Shown: piece after piece, positions 26,774-35,708 of the stretch
Position numbering within the stretch: position 1 is the stretch's first letter
Layout of the letters: each line of letters begins with the position of its first letter
DNA from: Flavivirga aquatica
Lineage (GTDB): Bacteria > Bacteroidota > Bacteroidia > Flavobacteriales > Flavobacteriaceae
Direction: 5' to 3'
DNA length: 64,000 nucleotides
Assembly: GCF_001747085.1 (NCBI RefSeq)
Contig: NZ_MDJD01000034.1
Location: forward strand, 1 to 64,000
Program-made: the position numbers and the translations under genes
The notes under the pieces: generated by a model
The model's input: only the letters and a program-made list of their open reading frames with translations
What the model was told of the DNA's origin: nothing
Databases searched by the model: none

Positions 26774-29530
26774 TTACTTTATAATTTTCTTTACAATTTG
26801 TTTCCCATCGGTATTAACTTTTAATATATAAATACCTTTAGATTTTATGGTGTTAGATGAAATAGTAAATGCATTTTTATCTGATTTTCCAGATTTTATT
26901 AATTTACCATTTATATCATAAATACTATAAGAGATAACATCTGTAATGTTTGTTAACTTAATTGTTAGATCATTATTACCTATAGGGTTTGGAAAAGCTA
27001 TTAAGCTTAAGTTTTCTTGAGTAATTTCATTTGTAGAAAGAGCCTCACAGTTATTTACAGATTGTTGTACAGATTCAGGTGTATTGAGGTTCTTAGCGGC
27101 AGATTCTTGATTGTCTTTAAATAAGACAATTCTATCTACACTATGCCCTTGAGATCTACCTCCATATTCAATTGTGTATTCTCCAGCGGTTGGAAAGTCA
27201 ACCCACATAGTCATACCATTTATTTTCTTACCACCAGCATTTGTTTCACCATTGATTTTAAAATCGAATTCAGATTTTTGTATCCACATTTTAGTATGCT
27301 TTGTTAATGTGTATTCATTACCATCTTTAATACCATAGAATCTAGCACCATTGTCTTTGATTAATAACCAACTATCATTAGCAGCATCGTGAGTTGCAGC
27401 TTTAGGATCTCTTACGTTTCTCCATAAGAAACGGTATACTCCAGGGTTATTGATCTTGATGTTATAAGAAATAGTATGCTCTGCTACTTGAGATCTATGA
27501 TGGTTTGGACCAGTATATCTTAAGTACCCTTTACCAGTAGGACTTGTAGACCCTACATCACCAGTTTCAAGTGTAAATGACGCGTCTTCATAACCTACTG
27601 CATTTTCTGCTTCGATAACTAATAATCCATTCTTTTCCTCAAAAGGACAAGATGTTGCATTAACAGAAAAAGCTTTATTTCTTATATCTGCTTTAGTAAC
27701 TAATGCTACCCAATCAGAATTTGCATTATTAGGAGGATTTCCTATACTTTTGTTTCCACCACCGGTAATAGTTCTAACAGATCCGTTTTTTAAATTACCT
27801 CCTGTTCTAGGGTTAAACCATTTAACTTTAAAGTTTCCTGATTGACCAGTAAGGTTTAAGTTTGAAGAACCTCCGTTTTCTAAGTAAATAATATATGTTT
27901 TACCTTCTTGAGCTAAACATCTGTTTTTATTACCACTAGCTAAAGCATCGTTGTTTTGCATTTTCCAATATTCAAGAGCATTACCTTCAAAAAATTGTAA
28001 TATTGCAATTTTAGACCAGTCAAATAAAGTAGCAAATCTATTGAAGTTTTCAGTTCTAAAATCTCCATTTTTACCACCATACCACATAACACCAGCACCA
28101 CCAGCGATAAGACCTTTCCAAAGAATTTTTGTTCTAGCCTCAATTTTTACGTTGTAATTACTAATGGATTCAGAAGTAAACATTCCAGTATCCCCAGGAT
28201 TTTGTTCATCACTAGCAACCACCCAAGGAATATTATTGTTTTTTGATTTGTTAATCCAAGTTTTTATTCCAGATTTCCCATCATATGCATCATCATAATT
28301 ATTTGATCTAGAACTTTGAACAGAAGCCCCAGTTAATTTGGCATTGTTATTAATTAGGTAGTTATAGTATTTTTCATGTCTACCTGGATATGTGTGAAGT
28401 ACTCTGTGATTTTGCCAAGGGTCTATACTAGCTAACCAATTTATTCTAGGAATTACATTAGCAGGAGCAGCATCGTTATTGTTGTCATCCTTTCCATATT
28501 CTTCAGAGATATTCCACTCAATGGCTAAATGATGTCCATATCTAGCTACCATTTCACGATAGTATACCTTAATTTGATCGAATGATAGTTTTTTATAGTT
28601 TTCAGCTTCCGCTAATTTAAAGTGAAGCATAAGGCCATTTTTTTCAGCATGGTCAAAAACAATTTCCCATTGTTCAAGTTTAGACACATCATACCTAAAC
28701 TTATCTCTAGGATCTGTCCATGGAAATACATTTGTATCATCCCCACCAAACAAAGACATAGACATGGAGTTCATTTGTTGATTTTTTAAATAATTAACAG
28801 CTCCAATAAGGTTTTTACCTTTGTTGCCATCCCATGTAGGGTCTCCTGTATTCCAATCGCTAGAATGAGGACTAAACGAGTGTTCTGTACAATTTGTACA
28901 ATTGTTTTTGTTGACGTCATGGTCAAAACCTTCGTAGTTAAGTAAGTTCTCAGGAGAGTCGGGTCCAAACTTTAAGAAATGTTCTCCAGTTTCTGCCCAT
29001 TTTAGGTAACGTCTCTGATTATTGGTACCAGTTTTTTGATATTGCAGACGCCCTTTAGCTCTCAAGTCAGGAAGCGTAGCATTTGTAGCAGTAACATTTC
29101 CAATAGTACCAGTTAAGTTATGTGTTGGATTAGGTAATTGGTTCACGTTTTTTAAAGCGACATCATTTCCTGTGTAATAAAGTACTTGATATTTCCAACG
29201 ACCAGTTTTGTAAGGTCTTAGGTAGGCTTTAAAAATCTTACCAGACTTGGCATTGGTATTTGCAGCATTGCCATCTGCAGCGAAAAAACCAGGAACTCTA
29301 ATTTTTTTTCCACTAGGATCAGTGAAAAGGACATCCATTCTTGTGTTTTTAAAACTTGTATTAGATTCACTTATACTAGTAGGTAAAGTAAGTGAAACGG
29401 CTATTTTATCCCATTTTCTATAAGGTTTTTGTCCACTTACGTCGACAGTTTGACTGTAACTAGAATAGGATACGGCCATTGCGATAATTGCAAAGTGCAA
29501 TACTCGTAACATAGAGTTAGTTTTTATCAT
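26774..29530 (-). CDS. T9SS-exported DUF5060/glycoside-hydrolase-like protein
   Basis: A 918-residue exported protein. A signal peptide (about 1-26) precedes a DUF5060-type domain (about 27-135). A TIM-barrel-like region follows (about 190-540) with acidic motifs AIEWNISEEYG and VVASDEQNPG that could hold the catalytic pair. Next come a small beta domain (about 545-620, NLTGQSGNFKVKWFNPRTGG), a jelly-roll carbohydrate-binding-like domain (about 635-810) and a C-terminal T9SS sorting domain ending KQIVKKIIK. It probably degrades an algal or plant polysaccharide outside the cell or on its surface. The substrate is not determined; no SusC/SusD pair is adjacent. Confidence 0.85.
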   Translation of the reverse strand: MIKTNSMLRVLHFAIIAMAVSYSSYSQTVDVSGQKPYRKWDKIAVSLTLPTSISESNTSFKNTRMDVLFTDPSGKKIRVPGFFAADGNAANTNAKSGKIFKAYLRPYKTGRWKYQVLYYTGNDVALKNVNQLPNPTHNLTGTIGNVTATNATLPDLRAKGRLQYQKTGTNNQRRYLKWAETGEHFLKFGPDSPENLLNYEGFDHDVNKNNCTNCTEHSFSPHSSDWNTGDPTWDGNKGKNLIGAVNYLKNQQMNSMSMSLFGGDDTNVFPWTDPRDKFRYDVSKLEQWEIVFDHAEKNGLMLHFKLAEAENYKKLSFDQIKVYYREMVARYGHHLAIEWNISEEYGKDDNNNDAAPANVIPRINWLASIDPWQNHRVLHTYPGRHEKYYNYLINNNAKLTGASVQSSRSNNYDDAYDGKSGIKTWINKSKNNNIPWVVASDEQNPGDTGMFTSESISNYNVKIEARTKILWKGLIAGGAGVMWYGGKNGDFRTENFNRFATLFDWSKIAILQFFEGNALEYWKMQNNDALASGNKNRCLAQEGKTYIIYLENGGSSNLNLTGQSGNFKVKWFNPRTGGNLKNGSVRTITGGGNKSIGNPPNNANSDWVALVTKADIRNKAFSVNATSCPFEEKNGLLVIEAENAVGYEDASFTLETGDVGSTSPTGKGYLRYTGPNHHRSQVAEHTISYNIKINNPGVYRFLWRNVRDPKAATHDAANDSWLLIKDNGARFYGIKDGNEYTLTKHTKMWIQKSEFDFKINGETNAGGKKINGMTMWVDFPTAGEYTIEYGGRSQGHSVDRIVLFKDNQESAAKNLNTPESVQQSVNNCEALSTNEITQENLSLIAFPNPIGNNDLTIKLTNITDVISYSIYDINGKLIKSGKSDKNAFTISSNTIKSKGIYILKVNTDGKQIVKKIIK

Positions 29531-30003
29531 AATGATTCGGATTTAATTTTGGTTAAAAAATAAAAAGTATTGTTAATAGTTTTTTGATTTAATTTTAATG
29601 CTCATTTTGAGTCGAAATTTTGTAATGGATTTATCTTTCAAGCAATGATATTTATGCTTACTGAGTTATACGAGTGAATAGATGAAAAGGATTACGTAAA
29701 GTTGAATAAAAAAGAGAGTTTGATGCAACTATTTGTTTAGTAGATTTTTATTGGTGTTTATTATGAGATGTTTTATGAATATTGGGTTTTAAATATCTTT
29801 ATATTGAAATATTTTAGTTTTGTTTTTAGATCTGCACTTTGTTTATTAAACCCTCTTCTCTAATTGAAGGAAAAGGTTTTTACTTATAAAAGTAAGTAAT
29901 GGTTTATTTTTTAAGAGGAAAAATCTAATTTCGCTTATCATTAGATATAAAATGTTTTATATCACGATGTAGACAATATTTAGCTCACTTATAATTGAAA
30001 AAA
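29531..30003. promoter_or_regulatory. intergenic with inverted repeat upstream of tssD
   Basis: This 473-base divergent gap separates the DUF5060 gene from the T6SS-like cassette and holds no open frame that I can support. At 29944-29963 a perfect inverted repeat, GATATAAAA-TG-TTTTATATC, lies about 40 bases before the tssD start and may be an operator. No clear -7 element was recognised. Confidence 0.45.
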
Positions 30004-30734
30004 ATGGTACAAGCAAAATTATTTATTTTAGGTCTGGAAATAGAATTACTCAGGACTAACATGCATTATTATAGAGAAATAAGAATAAATGGAAAACCAG
30101 CAACCGAAATTATGGGTGGTTTAATTAGTGTTTGTTTTGCTACAGGAGAAAACACAGACCAAATTTTACATTGGATGACCAAAGAAAGTAAAGACAATAC
30201 CTGGGAAGAAGTTGATAAAATGGAAAAAACAAAGTCTGTTTTTATGAAAATGGATTTGATTATCCATCAACAAAAACGTATAAATTCAATGATGCTCATT
30301 TAATCTACTTTAAAGAGATATTTAATGCTGAAGAAGAAGAACCTATGCAAACCATTTTAACAATTTCACCAGCCATTCAAAACTACGGTGTAGACTTTGT
30401 AAAAAGATGGAATGTAAGTTGGATTTCTCCAAGTGAGAGAATGCCTTATGAAGCAATGGAAAACAATGATGAACCAAAACTAATTGAGTATCACTTTGAG
30501 GATGAAAAAGGAAATAGAATAGACAAGAATGAAATTAACATTGGTGAAATTATTTATTTGAAGATTAATACAAAAAATGCTATTGGGAAAAGTTTACAAA
30601 TAAATTTAGATGATAACTATAAAGACTTTGAACATAATGGTAATACACTAATAAATGATGTATTAAATAATATCAAAATCACAGACGATACTTGTAAAGT
30701 ACAGTTAAAAGCAGTAAAACAAAAAGAAGAATAA
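30004..30734 (+). pseudogene. tssD: type VI secretion tube protein TssD (Hcp), frameshifted
   Basis: Read across one frameshift, this encodes a Bacteroidota-type Hcp/TssD tube protein of about 243 residues. The first part (30004-30243) has MVQAKLFILGLEIELL, then MHYYREIRINGKPATEIMGGL and HWMTKESKD; the second, in another frame, resumes at YENGFDYP and continues through MQTILTISPAIQNYGVDFVKRWNV. The break is at a run of five T (30239-30243); six T would restore one frame. After the usual tube domain (about 150 residues) the protein continues about 95 residues more with an unrecognised beta-rich extension. ATG at 30004 is a better start than the TTG at 29995. It may be inactive, or the break may be a sequence error. 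Confidence 0.83.
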
Positions 30735-30738
30735 CATT

Positions 30739-31845
30739 ATGGGAAAAATATCTATAATTAACTATCCTAATCAAACTTTAGAAGTAACATTCCCAAGAGT
30801 TACTGACGTAATAACAATTGATATTTATGATGATGTTGAAGGGCTAACCCTAACTAATAAATCTAATAACTATGGATTTAGTACAGGAGTTAGTGATAAT
30901 GAAAAAAAACTTTCAAGTTTAATTCAAGAAACTGGTTATTTTGAAATTGAAATTCATACCAATAGTGGAGGAATATATACTAAAGAAATCGAAATCTTAT
31001 TTTTAGATACTACAATTATTTTTAATAAAATTAATTACGATTTTGAAATAAAAAGGGTTAATGAAGAATGTCAAAAAATTGAAAATGATGGTACAAATTT
31101 ACTTTCAACTTCATTTATCTCAACAGATATTGTAAAATTACAATTTCGAGAGTTAAAAAATTATGATTTACTAAAAGATGGTTTTAGTTTTGACGACATT
31201 ATATGGGAAACAAAAGGGCTAACTGAAAATGATGGAACTGTTGATTTAGAGGAAAGTGGTGATAACGCAATACATAGTTTTACACCTAATCCAATAAACA
31301 GACCAACTGAAAGACCTGTTAGAACAAGAAATTTAGCAATAAGCTATAAAACTTCAATAACAATTATAGGATTAAAAAAAGAATTCACTTTAGAACAAGA
31401 CCAAGTAGATATATTAAGGCAGGAATATGTTGATTTTGGGATAACATTTCAACCTCAAAGAAGTAATGTATATAGAGATAATGGAGCTTGGAATGTTGGA
31501 AACTATGATTATATTGTAACGGAAAGTGATGATAATCATTTTCAAACTATTTATGACGCAATAGTAAGTAACTGGGAAGCCAAAGGCTATACTGATGGGA
31601 TCACGGTGTCAAGTGCTTATAGAAATCCAAGAAGAAATCCTGGAGTAATAAATAGTAGACATTTAAGAGGATTGGCTTTAGATATATACCCTCAAGGTGT
31701 TATAACACTTCAACGTTGGTTAGATTTAAGAACCTCTGGAAATGAAGTTACAGAAGTAAACGGTGTAAATGCACATTGTGATAGATCTGGGACTTTTGTT
31801 GATGATAATTGTTCTCTTGCAAATCATATACATGTGCAATGGTAA
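30739..31845 (+). CDS. M15-type D,D-peptidase fused to an unknown N-terminal region; candidate T6SS effector
   Basis: A 368-residue protein. The C-terminal 140 residues have the zinc-binding pattern of M15/VanY D-Ala-D-Ala peptidases: SRHLRGLALD (S-x-H-x-x-G-x-A-x-D with H308 and D315) and a final HIH (H363-H365). This would cut the peptide stems of peptidoglycan. The first 225 residues are beta-rich and unrecognised; they are a candidate delivery or adaptor domain. There is no signal peptide, which fits injection rather than Sec export. It starts 4 bases after tssD and overlaps the next lipoprotein gene by 7 bases, the usual layout of a T6SS effector with its immunity gene. The effector role is inferred. 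Confidence 0.8.
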   Translation: MGKISIINYPNQTLEVTFPRVTDVITIDIYDDVEGLTLTNKSNNYGFSTGVSDNEKKLSSLIQETGYFEIEIHTNSGGIYTKEIEILFLDTTIIFNKINYDFEIKRVNEECQKIENDGTNLLSTSFISTDIVKLQFRELKNYDLLKDGFSFDDIIWETKGLTENDGTVDLEESGDNAIHSFTPNPINRPTERPVRTRNLAISYKTSITIIGLKKEFTLEQDQVDILRQEYVDFGITFQPQRSNVYRDNGAWNVGNYDYIVTESDDNHFQTIYDAIVSNWEAKGYTDGITVSSAYRNPRRNPGVINSRHLRGLALDIYPQGVITLQRWLDLRTSGNEVTEVNGVNAHCDRSGTFVDDNCSLANHIHVQW

Positions 31846-32522
31846 AATCATATTTTATACTTTTCGCATTAATAATTTTAACTAACTGTAAAAATAATTA
31901 TAAGAAAGAGGTTAGTTCTAAAAATGAAAAACATTTAACTACAATAAACAAAATAGAAAATGATACAATTAATCTATTGCATAAGTCAAAAACATTGAAT
32001 TTAATTAACGTTTTTTTTTCTTCAAATGTTATTAGCGTTAATGATTCAATTTATATTAACAACAATTATTTAGCTCCTTTTTATGGTTCGAATAAAAATA
32101 AAACGTCATTTAGCAAGTACTCAACTTTATTAGAGGTAGAGGGAAATAAATTTAGGATTGAGTTATCTAAAGATTTTAAAACGACTCATATATCGCTTGG
32201 TCGATGTAATATAATCAATGATGAGTTATCAGAAAGAATAGGAGAATTTAATTATATAACAGAGTATTTATATTTAATTGATGGAGGAGAGACCCAGTTA
32301 TGGAAATTATATTGTACAAAATACAATTTAATTGTGTTGGGCTTTAATAAATATGCTAATATAGCTTCAATTAATTGTAATTATGAAGGTGAAGAATTAC
32401 CATTGTTTTTTAGAGATGTTATTATTACTGAAAAAGAAAATTATAAAAAAGGATTTTCATCTTTGAGTTTTAATTTTAGGTTTGAAAATATGTTAGAAAA
32501 AATGAATTTAATTTGCGAATAA
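31839..32522 (+). CDS. lipoprotein, candidate immunity protein
   Basis: A 227-residue lipoprotein with signal sequence MVKSYFILFALIILTNC (lipobox LTNC, Cys 17). The start ATG at 31839 overlaps the stop of the M15 gene by 7 bases; an upstream ATG at 31809 in the same frame would add 10 residues and destroy the signal, so it is rejected. The mature part is rich in N, Y and K with no known domain. Periplasmic anchoring fits a protein that blocks a peptidoglycan-cutting effector, so I read it as the immunity partner. This is inferred from position and localisation. Confidence 0.7.
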   Translation: MVKSYFILFALIILTNCKNNYKKEVSSKNEKHLTTINKIENDTINLLHKSKTLNLINVFFSSNVISVNDSIYINNNYLAPFYGSNKNKTSFSKYSTLLEVEGNKFRIELSKDFKTTHISLGRCNIINDELSERIGEFNYITEYLYLIDGGETQLWKLYCTKYNLIVLGFNKYANIASINCNYEGEELPLFFRDVIITEKENYKKGFSSLSFNFRFENMLEKMNLICE

Positions 32523-32693
32523 TTATTAACGTTACTTAATTAAAGCCGAAGGGGGGTATTATAAAAACCCGACTAAATTACAATTGGGGTTAAATAAAAA
32601 GGAGTTAAGTTTTGAATTAAAGTAAGATACAATTAATCATTTAATTATAGAAAATAATGACACAATAAAATCTTTTAAAATAAACTATAATAA

Positions 32694-33269
32694 TTTAGTA
32701 TTTCAAAAAATAAATTAACGTTAGGAGGGAGTCTTAATTTTGATCATAATAATACTGAAAACGAATATTCTAATTCTAAAAACCATTTATGGGGTATAAA
32801 TCCAGATATAGGGTATGCTGTAAATAAAAATTTTATATTAGGAATAGGAGCAGGTTTTGATTTTTTTAAAAACAAAAATGAATATTCAAGCTCAAACAAC
32901 GTTAATTATGAAACAAAATCTCATAGATTTAGTGTTTTTCCATATTTAAGAAAATATTTTTCTATAAGTGAAAAACTAGCTTTTAACCTTGAGGGAGGAT
33001 TAACGTTTTCTATACGCTGGAATGAAAATGCAAGAATAGAGAATTCAATTATCGATATGGATAAATCAACAACAATTAGTTTCTCTGTAGGAATAACTCC
33101 AGGTATTACATATCAATTATTTAATAAGGTTTATTTATATAGTAACTTGGGTAATATAGGTTATTTTAAAAATGAAAATGAAAGAGAAGATGAGATATCA
33201 AAGTCTGATAGTTTTAACTTTAATGCGTTTACAAAAAATCTGAATTTTGGACTTTTTGTTACTCTATAA
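32694..33269 (+). pseudogene. truncated outer-membrane beta-barrel protein gene
   Basis: An open frame from 32694 to the stop at 33267-33269 encodes about 190 residues of alternating strands (LTLGGSLNFDHN, GYAVNKNFILGIGAGFDFF, KLAFNLEGGLTFS, SFSVGITPGITYQL), ending in an aromatic/hydrophobic strand (NFGLFVTL). This is typical of small OmpW/OMP_b-barrel proteins. No start codon or signal peptide exists upstream of the core; the first ATG is at 33057. The 170 bases before it contain a further coding-like fragment (about 32540-32625) interrupted by a stop. It is a 5'-truncated remnant at the edge of the T6SS-like island. Confidence 0.7.
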
Positions 33270-33285
33270 AAAAATACTCATACTA

Positions 33286-33320
33286 AAAACGGGAATTGAT
33301 ATCTTATCAATTCCCGTTTT
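33286..33320. terminator. bidirectional rho-independent terminator
   Basis: A perfect inverted repeat of 16 bases per arm (AAAACGGGAATTGATA) with a TCT loop lies between the OMP remnant and the convergent DEAD-box gene. A-run before and T-run after allow use in both directions. Confidence 0.9.
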
Positions 33321-33336
33321 AATTATATTTAATATT

Positions 33337-34689
33337 TTATTTCCTCTTATTACGTTTATTATAATTCTTATCACCTCGAGTTTTAGGTTTTTTATATTTC
33401 GCAGCAATTTTAAATTTATAAGAACCACCTAAATTCTCTTTAGAATTTTTTTCAGATTTTTCATGAAAAGCAGGACCGGGAGCGTCTTCATCTTTTCGTT
33501 TAGTAGGGTTGTTGCGTTCTTTTATTTGTGGACGTTCTTCTTCAATAAGCTCGTTCGAAATTTCAATAACATTAGGGATTTCCTTTAAAGGAATAGTCAT
33601 TTGCATTAAATTTTCAATGCGTTCGATAGATTCTTGCTCTTTTTCAGTAGAAAAAATTAAAGCTTCACCCTTACGTTCAGCACGACCAGTTCTACCAATA
33701 CGGTGCATATAGTTTTCAGGAAAATCTGGCGTATCAAAATTAATAACGTGAGATACATTATCAATATCTAAACCACGCGCCATCACATCTGTAGCAACTA
33801 AAATTCTATTAAAACCTTCTCTAAATTGCTCAATACTACGTAACCTGTAATTCTGCGTTTTGTTAGAGTGAATAACACATAATTCATCATGAAACAATTC
33901 ATCTAACTTTTCAAACAAACGATCTGCCATACGTTTATAGGCGACAAAAATTAAGACTTTGTTGTAATGTTCTGTATCATTTAACAAATGCGTTAATAGA
34001 TTAACTTTAGTATTGAAATTTGGAACATTATAGCGTTGTTGAGAAATATTGTCCAGCGGTGTACCAGAAACAGCAATAGAAACACGTTCTGGAGATTTAA
34101 AAAAATCGTTAATTAAAACATCAACATCTTGAGTCATAGTTGCCGAAAACATGATGTTTTGTCTTTTTCCAGGCAGGATATCAAAAATATTAATAAGCTG
34201 GTGTCTAAAACCTAAATCTAACATCACATCAACTTCATCAATCACCAATTTCTGGATGGTCTTTAGTTGTAAAACTCTACTCAATGCTAAATCGTAGAAT
34301 CGACCAGGTGTTGCCACTAAAATATCTATACCTTCTGCAATGGCTTTCTTTTGTGTATTAATATTTGTGCCACCATACACGCCTAAAACCCTATTGTTAA
34401 TATATTTTGAAAGCTTTTCTATTTCATCTACCACTTGCACAACTAATTCACGAGTAGGTACTAAAACCAAAACCCTAGGAGTTTCCTGCATAGAAAACTT
34501 TAAGTTTTTAAGAATAGGTAACATGTAAGCAAAGGTTTTACCCGTACCTGTTTGTGCAATACCAACAACATCTTTACCAGAACTAACAACATTAAATGCC
34601 TGTTCTTGAATAGGAGTAGGGGTTGTAAAGCCTAAGTCGTTTAAGGCGTTATAAAGCGGTGTATTTAAGTTTAAGTCTAAAAAGCTCAA
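33337..34689 (-). CDS. DEAD-box RNA helicase (RhlE-like)
   Basis: A 450-residue ATP-dependent RNA helicase. The Q motif (GFTTPTPIQEQAF), motif I (AQTGTGKT), Ia (PTRELVVQV), motif II (DEVD at about residues 150-153, a DEAD variant), motif III (SAT) and motifs V-VI (ATDVMARGLDI, HRIGRTGRA) are all visible. The C-terminal 90 residues are basic and disordered (ending RGDKNYNKRNKRK), an RNA-binding tail typical of RhlE-type proteins. A role in ribosome assembly or RNA turnover is likely from the family. The DEVD instead of DEAD is common in flavobacterial members. Confidence 0.93.
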   Translation of the reverse strand: MSFLDLNLNTPLYNALNDLGFTTPTPIQEQAFNVVSSGKDVVGIAQTGTGKTFAYMLPILKNLKFSMQETPRVLVLVPTRELVVQVVDEIEKLSKYINNRVLGVYGGTNINTQKKAIAEGIDILVATPGRFYDLALSRVLQLKTIQKLVIDEVDVMLDLGFRHQLINIFDILPGKRQNIMFSATMTQDVDVLINDFFKSPERVSIAVSGTPLDNISQQRYNVPNFNTKVNLLTHLLNDTEHYNKVLIFVAYKRMADRLFEKLDELFHDELCVIHSNKTQNYRLRSIEQFREGFNRILVATDVMARGLDIDNVSHVINFDTPDFPENYMHRIGRTGRAERKGEALIFSTEKEQESIERIENLMQMTIPLKEIPNVIEISNELIEEERPQIKERNNPTKRKDEDAPGPAFHEKSEKNSKENLGGSYKFKIAAKYKKPKTRGDKNYNKRNKRK

Positions 34690-34736
34690 AATAGTAATAT
34701 TTAGCCAGCAAAGTTAAGCTTATTATTCTATTATGT

Positions 34737-35627
34737 TTAAGCTAAATGGTTATTATGTATTTCTATATTGTAAGATGCTACAAATGTTTTGCTGGCATAT
34801 AAGCTAATTATACCTTCTTTTTCTTTTATATTTTGATTCGTAATCTCACTATCAGCAATGCCTAACCAAGGTTCAATACAAACATAATCACCGTTAGGTT
34901 TGGCCCAAATGCCTAAATATGGAAAATCATTAAAACGAACAGAAAGTATTGCACCATGTTTATTGCTTTTTAAAGTGACTTTTTTAGATTTTAAATCTTT
35001 AAAAATAAGCGCATCATTATTAAATAATTCATGTTTTAATGGAATTTGATTAGACGTATTAAAAATGACTTTTTCTTTAGAAGACACCAGTTGGTTATCC
35101 ATGTTAATAAGATGTGTTTTAGAATGCTCTACATGTTCAAATTCTAAAATATAATCCTCATAATTTTCATTTTCATATAAAGGACATTTAAAAGCAGGGT
35201 GTCCACCAACAGAGAAGTACATCGTTTTATTATCAATATTTTTAACCGTATAAATAACTTCAATAATAGTATCATGAAGTTTATAGGTGATATAAAACTC
35301 AAACATAAATGGATATATTTTCAATAAATCCTCATTAGACGTTAATTTAAATGTCAAACTATTTTTAGTTTGTTCATGCAATATAATATGATCGTTCCGT
35401 CTAACGAAACCATGTTTAGGAAGTATATATTCTTGGCCTTCATAAAAGTAAGTTCCTTTTTTTAATGCACCAATTATAGGGAATAGGTTTGGCGAATAAC
35501 TTCCCCAAATAGCATGATCTGCATGCCACATAAAAGAAGCGGTGTTTTTAACAGCTTTAATTTTACATAGTTCTGCACCAGTTTTTTTTACAACTATTTT
35601 GAGTTTATCATTTTGTAACGTATACAT
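34737..35627 (-). CDS. aldose 1-epimerase-family protein (LacX-like)
   Basis: A protein of 296 residues with the galactose mutarotase fold: FPIIGALKKGTYFYEGQEY, PKHGFVRR, the VGGHPAFKCPL segment with the active-site histidine, and ICIEPWLG-like ending YVCIEPWLGIAD. I choose the ATG at 35627 (MYTLQNDKLK) since the nine residues before it are not family-like. It would interconvert sugar anomers; LacX/YeaD-type members act on sugar phosphates or unknown sugars. Confidence 0.88.
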   Translation of the reverse strand: MYTLQNDKLKIVVKKTGAELCKIKAVKNTASFMWHADHAIWGSYSPNLFPIIGALKKGTYFYEGQEYILPKHGFVRRNDHIILHEQTKNSLTFKLTSNEDLLKIYPFMFEFYITYKLHDTIIEVIYTVKNIDNKTMYFSVGGHPAFKCPLYENENYEDYILEFEHVEHSKTHLINMDNQLVSSKEKVIFNTSNQIPLKHELFNNDALIFKDLKSKKVTLKSNKHGAILSVRFNDFPYLGIWAKPNGDYVCIEPWLGIADSEITNQNIKEKEGIISLYASKTFVASYNIEIHNNHLA

Positions 35628-35682
35628 GCTATCCAAATTTAAAGTAATGTACAAAAATCTTCATTTTTTAAGTATTCTAAAT

Positions 35683-35690
35683 TAACTTTG
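35683..35690 (+). promoter_or_regulatory. -7 promoter element upstream of pabB
   Basis: TAACTTTG matches TAnnTTTG exactly. The transcript would begin a few bases after 35690, so the TTG at 35688 cannot be the start codon. This supports the later TTG at 35709 as the pabB start. Confidence 0.55.
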
Positions 35691-35708
35691 TTTCATAATA
35701 TTTTTCTA

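Noticed and set aside
30239-30243. Programmed ribosomal frameshifting in tssD
   Set aside because: The zero-frame codons (GTT TTT) do not make a standard slippery heptamer, and five T are too few for known transcriptional slippage. Mutation or sequence error is simpler.
33247-33432. A 61-residue plus-strand open frame across the OMP/DEAD-box junction
   Set aside because: It runs through the bidirectional terminator and into the antisense of the DEAD-box gene; the residues look like the complement of the basic tail.
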